Source: Blepharisma japonicum (lineage: Eukaryota; Ciliophora; Heterotrichea; Heterotrichida; Blepharismidae). Taken from it: DNA of 64,000 nt. The DNA is taken from assembly GCA_949751835.1 (NCBI GenBank), contig CATKHK010000065.1:213754-277753 (forward strand), read 5' to 3'. How positions within the stretch are numbered: the first letter of the stretch is position 1; each line of letters starts with the position of its first letter. This document shows, piece after piece, positions 1 to 10,197 of the stretch. The position numbers were made by a program, and so were the translations under genes. The notes beneath the pieces are model-generated. The model worked only from the letters and a program-made list of their open reading frames with translations, made no database searches and was not told the DNA's origin.

Positions 1-517
1 TCATACCTTTTCCACCTCCACCCATAACAGCTTTTATAAGCACTGGGTAGCCAATTTTGTCAGCTTCTTGCTTTAGTTTTTCCACTTCTTGTGAGTCTTC
101 GTGATATCCAGGGACTACAGGAACTCCAGCCTTTATCATAATTTTTTTAGACTCACTCTTTGAGCCCATTGCTAAAATTGCACTTGGAGGTGGTCCTATA
201 AAGATTAAGCCATTTTCATTGCACATTCGTGCGAATTCAGCGTTTTCTGATAGAAAGCCATAGCCTGGATGGATTGCTTGGACACCGTTTGATTTGGCAA
301 TGTCAATAATTCTAGATTTATTTAGATAACTTTCTGCTGATGGAGCTTTTCCAATATAAAATGCATGGTCAGCCATAGAAACGTGAAGGGAATTCCTATC
401 TGCTTCACTATAAATAGCAACAGTGGAAACTCCTAGCCTTCTGGCAGTTTTCATTACTCTACATGCAATTTCTCCTCTATTTGCCACAAGGACTTTTGTA
501 ATAAAATTAAGTGCCAT
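1..517 (-). CDS. MCCC1: Methylcrotonoyl-CoA carboxylase alpha subunit (biotin carboxylase domain), N-terminal part
   Basis: Partial gene: the start ATG is at 517 and the rest lies beyond the left edge. The 172 visible residues are the N-terminal biotin carboxylase subdomain, with [13 protein letters not shown] near residue 9, the stretch [16 protein letters not shown] near 80, and the glycine-rich ATP-grasp loop GGGGKGM at the edge. Biotin carboxylases use ATP and bicarbonate to carboxylate biotin; MCCC1 acts in leucine breakdown in the mitochondrial matrix. The wording [16 protein letters not shown] and [10 protein letters not shown] resembles MCCC1 more than propionyl-CoA carboxylase alpha, but PCCA is not excluded because the rest of the protein is missing. 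No clear mitochondrial presequence is visible before the domain. It is divergent from the SR-protein gene starting at 769. Confidence 0.8.
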   Translation of the reverse strand, partial: MALNFITKVLVANRGEIACRVMKTARRLGVSTVAIYSEADRNSLHVSMADHAFYIGKAPSAESYLNKSRIIDIAKSNGVQAIHPGYGFLSENAEFARMCNENGLIFIGPPPSAILAMGSKSESKKIMIKAGVPVVPGYHEDSQEVEKLKQEADKIGYPVLIKAVMGGGGKGM

Positions 518-768
518 TTATAATCACATTCAACAATAGTCTAAATTGATGAAAGTTTGTAATTTTCCACACGCTAAAAACGAAATAATAAATAATTTTT
601 ATCTTAAATCTTTACTTTCATTCCTAGTCAAATCCTTTTGTGTATTGAGATCATAGTAATAGATAAATGGGCAATGAAATAATTACTATTAGTAAATTAT
701 ACTTAATAGGCAAAAAATAATTATTGGGCCTATTAATTACACAAAAATATCCCATTAATTATATAAAA
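518..768. promoter_or_regulatory. Divergent intergenic region between MCCC1-like gene and SR-protein gene
   Basis: About 250 bp of AT-rich DNA between two outward-facing starts, so it must hold both promoters. I see no convincing TATA box or repeat. An open frame upstream of 769 contains no ATG, which supports 769 as the start of the SR-protein gene. Confidence 0.5.
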
Positions 769-1418
769 ATGCCCAAGGGTAGCCGCAGAAGAGTGTACAT
801 TGGCCGTCTCGACAGGAGAACTCGTGCGAGGGACCTGGAAGATGTCTTTAACCGTTATGGTCGCATTCGAGACGTGGAGTTAAAACGGGATTACGCTTTC
901 ATTGTATGTGCCGACGTTAGGAGTTTTATGAGCCTCGAGATGCGGAAGATGCAATCCGTGACATGGATGGGCGCAAACTGGATGGATCTCGCATTATCGT
1001 AGAATGGGCTAGTTCAAGCAGAAATGACCGCGGGTCGATAAGTGACGACACTTGCTTCAATTGTGGACAAACCGGACATTGGTAAGTATCACGTAGGGCA
1101 AATAATTGCAAGGAAGGAGACTGGAAAGATAAATGCTATAGGTGTGGGGAAAAAGGTCATATGAAAAGAGACTGTGAAAGTTCTAGATCGAGGTCAAGAT
1201 CTAAGGACAGAAGTGACAGAAGAAGAAATTCTTCAAGAGACCGCGATTCTAATAGATACAGAAATGGGCCTAAAGATAAGGACAGAAAAAGAGATAGAGA
1301 CGACTCTGCTGATAGATCAAGAGAAGAAGCAAGAGACAGGTCAAGAGAAAATTCTGGGTCAGTGGAGAAAAACAGCAAAACTGAAGAATCGCCTGTCAGA
1401 GAGGAATATGAATCTTAG
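769..1418 (+). CDS. SR-type splicing factor: RRM, two CCHC zinc knuckles, RS tail (two mini-introns)
   Basis: Removing 904-920 and 1082-1096 gives one open frame of 205 residues. Residues 6 to about 77 form an [22 protein letters not shown] is the first strand and helix, and [17 protein letters not shown] is RNP1 and what follows it. Two zinc knuckles follow, [14 protein letters not shown] and [14 protein letters not shown], both CX2CX4HX4C. The tail is rich in SR, DR and RD dipeptides. RRM plus two knuckles plus RS is the layout of plant RSZ32/33-type SR proteins; mammalian SRSF7 has one knuckle. Such proteins bind exonic enhancers in the nucleus and recruit spliceosome components. Both introns fall inside conserved motifs, which makes the splice assignment strong. 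Convergent with the next gene, 40 bp away. Confidence 0.9.
904..920 (+). other. 17-nt intron
   Basis: GTATGTGCCGACGTTAG. Its removal joins DYAFI to [12 protein letters not shown] and restores the RRM RNP1 motif and the following helix. It is 2 nt longer than the other introns found here. Since 17 is not a multiple of three, retention would shift the frame. Confidence 0.85.
1082..1096 (+). other. 15-nt intron
   Basis: GTAAGTATCACGTAG. Removal joins TG to G, making the Trp codon inside [14 protein letters not shown], and completes the first zinc knuckle with its final Cys. Retention would put TAA in frame immediately after GTGG. Confidence 0.95.
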
Positions 1419-1458
1419 TTAAGTCTTATCGAATATCTAGTGACAAATTAATCTTAAA

Positions 1459-2775
1459 TTAGTTATCATGTCTTGAACGATTAGAAAGAGATCTGGGGCT
1501 CTTTGATGTCGCAAATCCATGCTTGGCACAGTGAACCGTTGAATATCCTTTTGACAGCAAATGATCACACGTCGGACAATGTCTTAATCTTGAAGGAGTT
1601 AAAGGGAAATTTGTAAAAGAATGCACTGATGCACTTCTACCTATATTTATTTTTGGAGATTTCAAATAACAAGAAATATTCCTCCTTTTACTTTTGGGAG
1701 TGTGCATTTCACCATCATCAAGAGATGTGTGGATTTCTTTTGGTTTTTTGGGAGTTGTGGCTCGTTCTCTTCTAGGAAGAGTTGCCACTTTTTGAGGAGG
1801 CTCATCTTTAGAGATTTTTGGGCTTTTTGATCTTTTTGGTGTAGACGATTTCTTGATAATGGCTGCTCTTCTTGGTGTGGTTGATTTTTTTTCGTTTTCT
1901 TGTAAATTTTGTATGACTACTGTTTCTTTTATAGTGGAATTATTTGATGTGCTTCTTTTTCTCGTTTTTTTCTTTTTTCTTGTATTTTCTCTTGAAGTAT
2001 TTGCTAATTGCTGTCTTAATGCATTGTTTTCTTGTCTTAAAGCTTCAATTTCACTGAGAAGAGATTTTTCGTTTTTTCTTGAGGTAGAAAGCTCCTCTTC
2101 TTTTAACGACTGCTTTTTGCTTTCTTCTTCTGAGTAGTAAGAATTAAATGAATCTTTAATGATTTTCTCATCTTCTTGCTTATATATTGGGTTTCATCTG
2201 ATTTGCGAAGATTGCAAACTTTTGGTGCTTTCTTGAAGCATGTCTTTATCTATACTTTCTAAAGAATTATAAATATCATCAACTGAATCTTTTAACTTCC
2301 CTACTTCTGCACGAATAGAATTATTAGGCTCAGAAGTTTTCTCTACATTTAAATAGTCAGATTCCTGAAAACTAGGATTTTCCTCTACTTGGATTTCTTC
2401 TTTGTATATTTCTCTTGTTTTTGGAGGCCCAAAACTTGCAATAAAGTGCATAGTGTCTGTTCCTACATCTTGCTTGACTAATGGCGGCGATTCAATAATT
2501 TGTTCTTGCTTGGGCTTATTTTTGATAGTCACTGGAGATTTCGGAGGACTAAAAATACCTCGGTCAAGCTTGTCTTCGATTTCTCGTCTTAGTCTTTCTC
2601 TTCTTTCTCTTGAAACTAAAGGACTTTTTTCATTTCTTTTATTTGAATAAGAAACTTTCCATGAGTTACTTGGCGATTCATCGTGGTTGATATCTTTTAA
2701 TGCAGACTGTAAACTTCGGATTTCTTGTCGCAGCTTTGCATTCTCTGATTGTAAAGTCTTGGATTTATGAGCCAT
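1459..2775 (-). CDS. Coiled-coil protein with a C-terminal CxxC/CxxH-like motif
   Basis: A 438-residue protein of unknown function, read through one TGA (Trp) at 2194-2196. It begins with a short coiled coil (about residues 6-30, SENAKLRQEIRSLQSALKDI). A long charged region rich in Ser, Lys and Pro follows, and another coiled-coil stretch near residues 215-260 (SEIEALRQENNALRQQ). The C-terminal 40 residues contain HCPTCDHL and VHCAKHGF, a possible small zinc-binding site, in a tail rich in Ser and Arg. Repeated TP and SP sites suggest phosphorylation. I do not recognise a family; a cytoskeletal or basal-body role is possible but not shown. The start ATG at 2775 is the first in frame. Confidence 0.75.
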
Positions 2776-2969
2776 TTTAAGAATTATTCAAGTTGAAATT
2801 TAAAGGAATTTCTATCAAATATTTTCAGATAATCATTCTTTCTTAATTATGAATGGTTAATTTGGCATATATGATACTCAAGTGTAAGATATAAACAATT
2901 TTAAATCAATATCATTTCACCAAATATTTTCTAAAGCTTCCTAAATAAACAAAAACTAATTAATAAATA

Positions 2970-5339
2970 TTATTTCTTTTTCTTTTTAACTGTCTTAACC
3001 GTTGGTTTTACCTCAATATCGCTTTCCTCTTCCTTCTCATCTTCCTCTTCTTCAATCCTATTTTCATCTTCTGCAAACTCAGGGTCGACCTGATCCTTCT
3101 CTTCCTTTTCTTCTCTTTTCTTTTTCACCTTCTTCAGTGAGCTTTTAAAAACAGTATTATAAACCCTCGTTATTTGGGCCTTTGTTTTAGTTGGAATTTT
3201 TTTGAATTCTTCTTCACTTTTTTCGTTATCAAATTGCAATTGAATTAGATGGTCTTTAAACATATCAGGGTTAAGACCATAAGTATGGATTATTTCTACA
3301 GCTTCTTCTACGCCGTCTATATCATACTTTATTATAGGCTTCATAATCATTTTATAGATTAATGGGACATATTCACTGAGAATTGTAATATTATCTCCTG
3401 TAATGTGCCCTGCCATAGCAGATCTAAGCTCTTGTACAAGTCTTTCATTCTTTTTCTGGGTGGAAGATTTTCCAAACCATTCAGGAAATCGAGGAAAAGG
3501 GATACCATTGCCAGTGAGAGCACCTGGTTCGATAGCTGAAGCTTGGCCAAGCTGTGGAAGAAGAGCCCAATCGTTGTTAGTGCGAATTTGCTTATTAATT
3601 AAGTCCCCAAATGCAATTGAGTCAGCAGCATTCGCCATGTTGTCTATAGTTTGGCTATTTTGAGGAATTGCTGATAAGTAGTTTTCTTGTATAAGAAGTG
3701 GAATTAAGTCAAAATCGACGAAAAACAAGTCAATTTTTTGTCTATGGCTCATTGCACGAGTTTCACGATTATTTAGTAGTTTTGCAGCAGCATCAAAATT
3801 TCCTACCATTGTGATGGAATCTTTTGCAATGAATTGTAAGCCTCTTTTTGCTTCATTGTAATTCATGGATTTATTGGTCCTTGCCCACATTTCTAGTAGA
3901 GTTAAAGTTTGCCTTATATCATTTCCTGAGGATTCTATAATCATTTCTAATGCATTTGGCTCAATTGATAATCCTTCTGAGGCCATAATTGCTAAAAGTC
4001 TTTTAGAAATTTGAGCTTTATTAGGCTTTTGAAATCTGAGATCATAACAATAGTTAGCTAAAGATTTCAATTTTGAGCTTTGCCTATCATTACAAATACA
4101 AATAATAGGGACTTTGGTGTTTTTTATCACTTCAATTAGTGCAGTAGTCCCTCCTCTATCCCCAGCTGACATGCCATCAACCTCATCCATAATAATCAAA
4201 TTTTTCATGATTGTCCCATTGCCTGTCATGCTCTGGTTTCCGCTCGAAGCTTTCAAAGGGTCAAGAATTAGTTTTTTTGATCGAAAATCACTTGCGTTCA
4301 TTTCCATTATTTGATAATTTAATGTTTTCCCTACAACTCTAGCAGCAGTTGTTTTGCCTACTCCTGGTGGACCAGAAATTAAAGCTGCTTTTGCATTAAC
4401 ATTTAGTGTTAAATCCAGCCTGCCTCTGCTAAATGCATCCACATCTTTTTTATTTTCATGAATAACGACTTCTTCTCAATCTCTTAGCCATTCCCATAAT
4501 TTTTCGACTGTTTTATTATTCCCCAAGATTTCTTGGATGGTTTTAGGCTTGTACTTGTCAACCCATAGCTGACTTGAGTTTGATAAAGACTGTGTTGGGT
4601 CATTTTGACTAGCTTTAGCTGGGATTATTGCTGGTCTCTGTGATACTTGAATTGCATTAAAAGAATCCTGATCTACAGGTGACGATTTTTCATTCCCTTT
4701 TAAGTCTTCTATCATATGTTCAAGCTCTTCTTCATTCATAATTTTAGTTCCATTTTCTAATGCAGTTTTATATTTATTTCCTTCAGTAAAATTTCTGCCA
4801 TCTTCCAGCTTATCTCCATGTATTAAACAACTCGTTCTCTTACTAACATTTCCAGTCACTTTAGCTCCAAATGATTTCAGTATATCTGTTAGTTCATTTC
4901 TATCATAATTGCTCAGAACTCCTGTTATCACAAAAGTTTGACCTTGTAAAGGAGTGCTAGAGGAAGGAAGGAGCTTTGACTCATTTTTTGGCTTCTTTTT
5001 GGATGGTGCGGGTTTTTGAGGCTTGTCATCAATTTTTTCTTTAGCCTTGGACTCGCGCTTTGGAGAAGTTTTTTTAGTATTTATTGGTGGGGATTTTGGG
5101 CGTGAGTATTCTTGATCTGATGGAATTATTTCTGTTGCTGAAGAAGTATAGTCTGGGGAGTCTTGTGGGGATTGGCCTTTAGGGAAGAATTTACTTGTAT
5201 TTTTTTCGATTTTTGGCTTTTTGGTTTCTTGTTTTGAAGAGGCTTTGTTTAAGCGCTTTCGTTTTGGAGATTCTTCTTTTGGTTTTTCTGGTTCTTTATC
5301 TTTTATCGGCGCGCCGAAATATTTTCGAATATCTCCCAT
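2970..5339 (-). CDS. RFC1: Replication factor C large subunit (RFC1)
   Basis: One exon of 789 residues, read through a TGA Trp at 4476-4478 (WLRDWEEVV). The N-terminus MGDIRKYFG matches the family start MDIRKFFG, a PCNA-binding-like motif. A basic low-complexity linker follows, then a BRCT domain (about residues 135-210, GQTFVITGVLSNYDRNEL). The AAA+ clamp-loader core has Walker A GPPGVGKT, Walker B IIMDEVDGM and a C-terminal RFC1 domain. The end is a long Lys/Glu tract finishing in poly-Lys, a likely nuclear localisation signal. RFC1 opens and loads the PCNA ring at primer ends, with RFC2-5. Length is shorter than human (1,148) and close to yeast (861). Divergent from the EF-hand gene, 554 bp away. 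Confidence 0.95.
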
Positions 5340-5893
5340 ATTTATTTAGCATTGATGTGTTGATTATGCTTTTGATATTTCTGATAGTTGAATCATTAAG
5401 CCTAAGTGCAATTAATTAATTAATTAATTAAATTGAATATAGAATTACTATAATTCCATAGTGCTTTATTATCTTTATTTATTATATTCAATAAAATAAC
5501 TTCAATGTACTATAATTTTACCAGAAAAGAATATTTTAATTAATTAAGCTAAATTATTAGGATGCATAATTAACTTTACGCAGATTATAAATTAAAAAAA
5601 CTCAATACTGAACGCAAATTGCTTTTTCGTTAAATAATATGATTTATAATATAATTTTGTCATATAGTTTTCTTCATCATCAGCTTCTGGGTTTTATTTT
5701 AGTATAAATAAGTAGCATATAATCATTGTTATTGCTTAGTTTGAAATAAATTAAATATTTTAAAAGAAAGTTTGCTTGTTGCCGCATATCTTTATTATTT
5801 TGAGCAAACTTCTGCATCCATATTCAAATTCATCTAATTTCATTTAGCTTTCGCTAGTTCTAGTTTCTTTTATTCAAATTCATATTATTTTAA
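5340..5893. promoter_or_regulatory. Divergent promoter region between RFC1 and EF-hand repeat gene
   Basis: 554 bp, strongly AT-rich, with no coding frame I trust. It contains an ATTA microsatellite (about 5413-5431). A near-repeat of TATTCAAATTCAT occurs at about 5820 and again at about 5873, just before the ATG at 5894. No recognisable promoter motif. Confidence 0.4.
5413..5431. repeat. Short (ATTA)n microsatellite
   Basis: Four to five tandem ATTA units about 75 bp upstream of the RFC1 start. Confidence 0.7.
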
Positions 5894-8416
5894 ATGGCTA
5901 GAATCAGGAGCAAGTTCGAGAAAGAACTAAAGGAAAAGCTTACTCAGAAAACCCCTGGAAATTTAAGCGAAGAAACATTTCTACTTAAGACTTTTCGATT
6001 TTTTGACTTAGACAACTCCAAAACTGTTTCAAAACAAGAATGGGTCCGCGCCATTGAAAAAATTGGGGTAATTGTGGATGATCCTCAACAGCTTGATGAG
6101 CTTTTTGATATTTATGATGATAGTAAAGACGGGTTTTTGGACTATAGAGAATTCATAGCAAGCATCTTTGGACCTGATTCCTCAGTTGGAAAACAATTAT
6201 CTCCACAAAAAGTGTTGAGACCTTCAGAACAGCAGAGAGCTGAAGAGTTGTTAGAAGCTATCAGAGAAAAATTAATAACAAGAGGATCAAGAGGCTTATT
6301 AGGCCTTGCTAGACAGTTCAAAATAATGGATGATAATGATTCAGGGACTTTAGAGTTAGAAGAATTTGTAAAAGCTTTTAGGGACTATAGGGTTTCTATG
6401 TCTGAAGAAGATGCACAGCTATTATTTAGCTATATTGATAGAGACAATAACAACACAATTGATTATAACGAATTCCTAAGAGCTTTATCAGGCCCTATGA
6501 ATCCCTTTAGAAAAAATTTAGTTGTTCAAGCCTTCAGAAAGCTAGACCTAGATGGCAGCAATGCTATTGATATCAATGACATTCGGCAGCTCTACGACGC
6601 CAAAAATCACCCAGAAGTACGAGCAGGTCGCAAAAACGAAGACGAAGTCCTTAACGAATTCCTCGACACTTTTGAAATGCATCACAACATGGGCGCCACA
6701 AGAGATGGAACAGTGACTTATGAAGAATTCGAAGAATATTACAGTAATATTTCAGCTGGCATTGATAATGACCAATATTTTGAAGCCATGATGAACTCCT
6801 CTTGGAAACTCACCCCACCTCCTGAATACACTAAAAATAAAGCATGGTCTTCACAACAAGAAGAATACTCCAAGCCTACAAGTAGAGCTCCAAAGCCTGA
6901 GCTAACCCAAAGAAGGCCTCCAGGTGCTGAAGCTAGCTTAGACAGACTAAGGAAAAAATTAGCAAGTAGAGGTGCCAGAGGAATCCTTGGGCTTGCTAGG
7001 CAGTTTAAGATTATGGACGACGATGGCTCTAGAAGTCTTAGTCTGAATGAATTTAAAAAAGCTTGTAGAGACTACAGAGTTGGCATTGATGAAAATGATG
7101 TAGAAATCGCTTTTGCAGCAATAGACAGAGACAGAAGTGGAGAAATCGACTATGATGAACTTTTAAGAGCTATCAGAGGCCCTATGAACCAGTTCCGTCG
7201 AAACTTGGTTGAGCAAGCTTATAATAAGCTCGATAGAGATAAAAACGGTTTATTAGAAATTGAAGATATAAGAAACGTTTATTCTGCTTCCAGGCATCCA
7301 GATGTCAGAAGTGGCAAGAAATCAGAGGAAGAAGTGCTCGGGGAATTTTTAGAAACTTTTGAAATGCATCACAATATCAGTGATTTATCAAGAAGAGACA
7401 GAAAAATTACTAAAGAAGAATTTATGGAGTATTATAATAATGTGTCATCAAGCGTTGATGAGGATGCATACTTTGAGCTAATGATGAACAACGCATGGAG
7501 ACTTAAAGACCAAGGACCTGTCAAAGAAGCCTGGAGTAATGTGACCAATACGTCTCACCATAGACAGCAGTGGCTTGCAGACCATCATCGTAGTCAGTTT
7601 GGAGGCAGCGTTAGCTCAACTGCTCCATTTGGGACATCAGATGAACCTATGGACTGGTCAACCACCTTACGCCCAGCTAGAAATGAAGATGTCGACCTTA
7701 TTTCAATAGCTGCTAATATTCCAGCTGCAGGTGCTCCTACATGGTCAATCACTTCGCCATCCTCTTCTACAAATCAGCCACTGCAAAATGAAGCTCCAGA
7801 AGAACTCCTGAACGAGCTACGAGAAAAGCTAGCTAATAGAGGAGCACGTGGCTTTGTAGGACTTAGCAGACAATTTAAAATTATGGATGACGATAAAAGT
7901 AAATCATTAGACCGCAATGAATTTGTAAAGGCACTGAGAGACTTTAGGCTTGATGTTACTGAAGAAAACGCAAGAAAATTGTTTAGGTATTTTGATGTGG
8001 ATGGGACTGGAACTATTGATTATGAAGAATTTGTGCATAGACTGAGAGGTGAAATGAGTAATGCTAGAAAGCAGATGGTGCTCCAAGCTTTTAATAAGCT
8101 AGATAAAACTGGAGATGGATTTATAACAGTAGAAGACTTGAAAGGAGTTTATAGCTCAGCATCACATCCTGATGTAAGGATGGGGAAGAAGACTGAAGAT
8201 GAAGTCCTCTGCGAGTTTTTAGATACTTTTGAAATTCATCATAGCTTGTATAAAGGAGGAAAAAGAGATGCCAAAGTGACGAAAGACGAATTCCTGGAGT
8301 ATTATGCACATATTTCTGCTTCCATTGATGATGATAGATATTTTGAACTTATGTTGAGAAACGCTTGGAATTTTGATAACAGGACTCAACAAAAAGCATG
8401 GAAAGGAGAGTATTAA
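5894..8416 (+). CDS. Calcyphosin-like EF-hand protein with three tandem modules
   Basis: 840 residues in one exon with no TGA. Residues about 28-95 hold a pair of EF-hands (DLDNSKTVSKQEW, DDSKDGFLDYREF). Three copies of a calcyphosin-like module follow, beginning near residues 116, 348 and 637. Each starts LREKLxxRGxRGxxGLxRQFKIMDD and continues with EF-hands such as DRDRSGEIDYDEL and DKTGDGFITVEDL. Each also has the segment EFLDTFEMHH, followed by a YY-rich end. Linkers are rich in Pro, Ser and Thr. Family knowledge: calcyphosin and CAPSL are four-EF-hand calcium sensors, often found in ciliated cells. A calcium-regulated ciliary or cortical role is therefore plausible but inferred. Triplication in one chain is unusual for the family. 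Confidence 0.9.
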   Translation: MARIRSKFEKELKEKLTQKTPGNLSEETFLLKTFRFFDLDNSKTVSKQEWVRAIEKIGVIVDDPQQLDELFDIYDDSKDGFLDYREFIASIFGPDSSVGKQLSPQKVLRPSEQQRAEELLEAIREKLITRGSRGLLGLARQFKIMDDNDSGTLELEEFVKAFRDYRVSMSEEDAQLLFSYIDRDNNNTIDYNEFLRALSGPMNPFRKNLVVQAFRKLDLDGSNAIDINDIRQLYDAKNHPEVRAGRKNEDEVLNEFLDTFEMHHNMGATRDGTVTYEEFEEYYSNISAGIDNDQYFEAMMNSSWKLTPPPEYTKNKAWSSQQEEYSKPTSRAPKPELTQRRPPGAEASLDRLRKKLASRGARGILGLARQFKIMDDDGSRSLSLNEFKKACRDYRVGIDENDVEIAFAAIDRDRSGEIDYDELLRAIRGPMNQFRRNLVEQAYNKLDRDKNGLLEIEDIRNVYSASRHPDVRSGKKSEEEVLGEFLETFEMHHNISDLSRRDRKITKEEFMEYYNNVSSSVDEDAYFELMMNNAWRLKDQGPVKEAWSNVTNTSHHRQQWLADHHRSQFGGSVSSTAPFGTSDEPMDWSTTLRPARNEDVDLISIAANIPAAGAPTWSITSPSSSTNQPLQNEAPEELLNELREKLANRGARGFVGLSRQFKIMDDDKSKSLDRNEFVKALRDFRLDVTEENARKLFRYFDVDGTGTIDYEEFVHRLRGEMSNARKQMVLQAFNKLDKTGDGFITVEDLKGVYSSASHPDVRMGKKTEDEVLCEFLDTFEIHHSLYKGGKRDAKVTKDEFLEYYAHISASIDDDRYFELMLRNAWNFDNRTQQKAWKGEY

Positions 8417-8500
8417 GCTAAATTATTTAAAATTGGATATAAATACTGCTTGGTCTGAATAAATCTCAGCATGCTTCTGATAATTAATATATAAAATATA

Positions 8501-9472
8501 ATGAGAAATGGAAAGAGAATAAAGAGAAATGGCTTTGATCCTCCATTTCATCCTTTTCAAATTTTAAGCTGACTTATAACCACCTTCAACTTCTTTATAT
8601 CTGCAATAATCTTTATTCCTATGCTTGATTTTATCTCTAAAGTACTGAATATGCAGGTTATTTTTGGAATTTTATATTTTTCTTCACAAACCCTTGTTAT
8701 AATTATAGCATATAAAGCAACAAAATGTGACCCAACTGATCCATGGTCGATTGAGCATATAAATCCAGCCTCTAATGGAACCCAAACTACTCAAAACTGT
8801 GAAGCATTTTGCACTATCTGTAACTGCAATGTAAACCCTAAAAGCAAACATTGCAGTAGATGCAATCGGTGTGTCGACAATTTTGACCATCACTGCAAAT
8901 GGCTTGGCAACTGTATTGGACAGAGAAATTATAAATTATTTATATTGCTCATTGTTTCTTTGATGATCAATTTATTGGTTATATTGGTATTTAGCATTAT
9001 TTTATTGGAAAATTACTTTAATAATTATGAAGATTTTCAGGATAAGGCAAATAATAAGCTTGGAAATTGTAATGCAGTTATTGCACTGATTTGAATTATT
9101 TCAATGTTTTCTGGGCTTTTCTTCCTTGCTGACTTATATCTTATTGGCTTGCATATTTATTTGAAAAAATTAGGTATGACAACATTTGACTATATAATTT
9201 ATAATCGGAACAAGGAAAAAAGCAAAAATAAAATTAATTCATGCAAAGACGAGACTATTGTAACTCCTGACGGAGGCAACCTAAATATAAATATTCCAGG
9301 TGTTAAAATAGGGAAAATTATCATGGATAGCAACCCATATGCGGATTCTGAAGACTTCAACTCATCACGAAGGTTTGATTTGCCTTATGATGATACTGAG
9401 TTAAAAAGCCAAAGCAATATTTCAGTGCTTGCATCTGATGGAAATAAATACCCTGACTCCAATAAGTGTTAA
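8501..9472 (+). CDS. DHHC-type protein S-acyltransferase (palmitoyltransferase)
   Basis: 323 residues from ATG 8501, with TGA (Trp) in ILSWLI and near 9092. Order: cytosolic start with NGFDPPFHPFQ, a conserved lead-in in this family. Then TM1 and TM2 (about residues 22-75), and the Cys-rich domain CTICNCNVNPKSKHCSRCNRCV leading to DNFDHHCKWLGNCIG (about 105-145) with the catalytic Cys. TM3 and TM4 follow (about 145-225), then a polar cytosolic tail. DHHC enzymes transfer palmitate to cytosolic cysteines of membrane proteins. The next gene, 70 bp downstream, encodes a small protein starting MGQSQSCNC, the kind of N-terminus these enzymes modify; that link is only suggestive. Confidence 0.93.
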
Positions 9473-9542
9473 TATTTACTATAAGTTTAGGGTTCCTATT
9501 AATGCATTATACCATTAAAATTTTTAGATAAAACAAATTATT

Positions 9543-9941
9543 ATGGGACAGTCTCAAAGTTGCAATTGTAGCCAGCAGCAAACACCTTTTTCAGCAGAAC
9601 CATATATAGATGAGCCTTATATAAACAAAGAAGATGTTGAGATCATTCATAATTGTTTTGAATATTTGTCTCCTAAGGACGGAGTTGTTTCTTTGAATAA
9701 AATTCAAGACCATAAACATGAAGCGCCTGTATATATGCAGGAACTGATTTATGAAATTGAAGAAAGGAAGTCAGATGTGAATTTTGATGAATTTTTCGAC
9801 ATAATGAAACCTAAAGTACTGGAAATGAAGAGACTTCCTGAAAATTCTGTCATTAGAGAAGATACATCAGCAAGTGTTTTTTGTATTATTTGCCCATATA
9901 AAAAGAATGAAGGTAGAAATAAGAAAATGCTTTATGAGTAA
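9543..9941 (+). CDS. Small N-myristoylated/palmitoylated EF-hand-like protein
   Basis: 132 residues. MGQSQSCNC carries Gly2 and Ser6 for N-myristoylation and Cys7/Cys9 as likely palmitoylation sites. The body has two helix-loop-helix stretches resembling degenerate EF-hands (DVEIIHNCFEYLSPKDGVVSL at about 30 and SDVNFDEFFDIM at about 78). Neither has a full set of calcium ligands. A possible membrane-tethered adaptor; no family recognised. It lies directly downstream of a DHHC transferase on the same strand, with separate transcription assumed. Confidence 0.75.
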   Translation: MGQSQSCNCSQQQTPFSAEPYIDEPYINKEDVEIIHNCFEYLSPKDGVVSLNKIQDHKHEAPVYMQELIYEIEERKSDVNFDEFFDIMKPKVLEMKRLPENSVIREDTSASVFCIICPYKKNEGRNKKMLYE

Positions 9942-10197
9942 GGATTATTTAATTTGAAGGATTAGTAATGAAAATTCTTATAATTGTTGAAGCAATTTAT
10001 TTTAAGATTTTAAAGAGAATTTTATCATTTTTGTTTAGTTTAATCTCAAAAAGGTTAATTGATAGTAATATCTTCTAGATTTAAAATAATTGCTCCTTTA
10101 TGTCTCAAATGTGCTGATTTCTATTAAATTTAATATATACCTATAATTAATAATTCATAGATAAGAATCAAAGTACCCATCCACAATTATCTTATAA

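Noticed and set aside
9401-9763. Idea that the DHHC gene and the small MGQSQS gene are one spliced gene
   Set aside because: The DHHC frame ends in a clean TAA and the next ATG begins a myristoylation motif; no intron links them.
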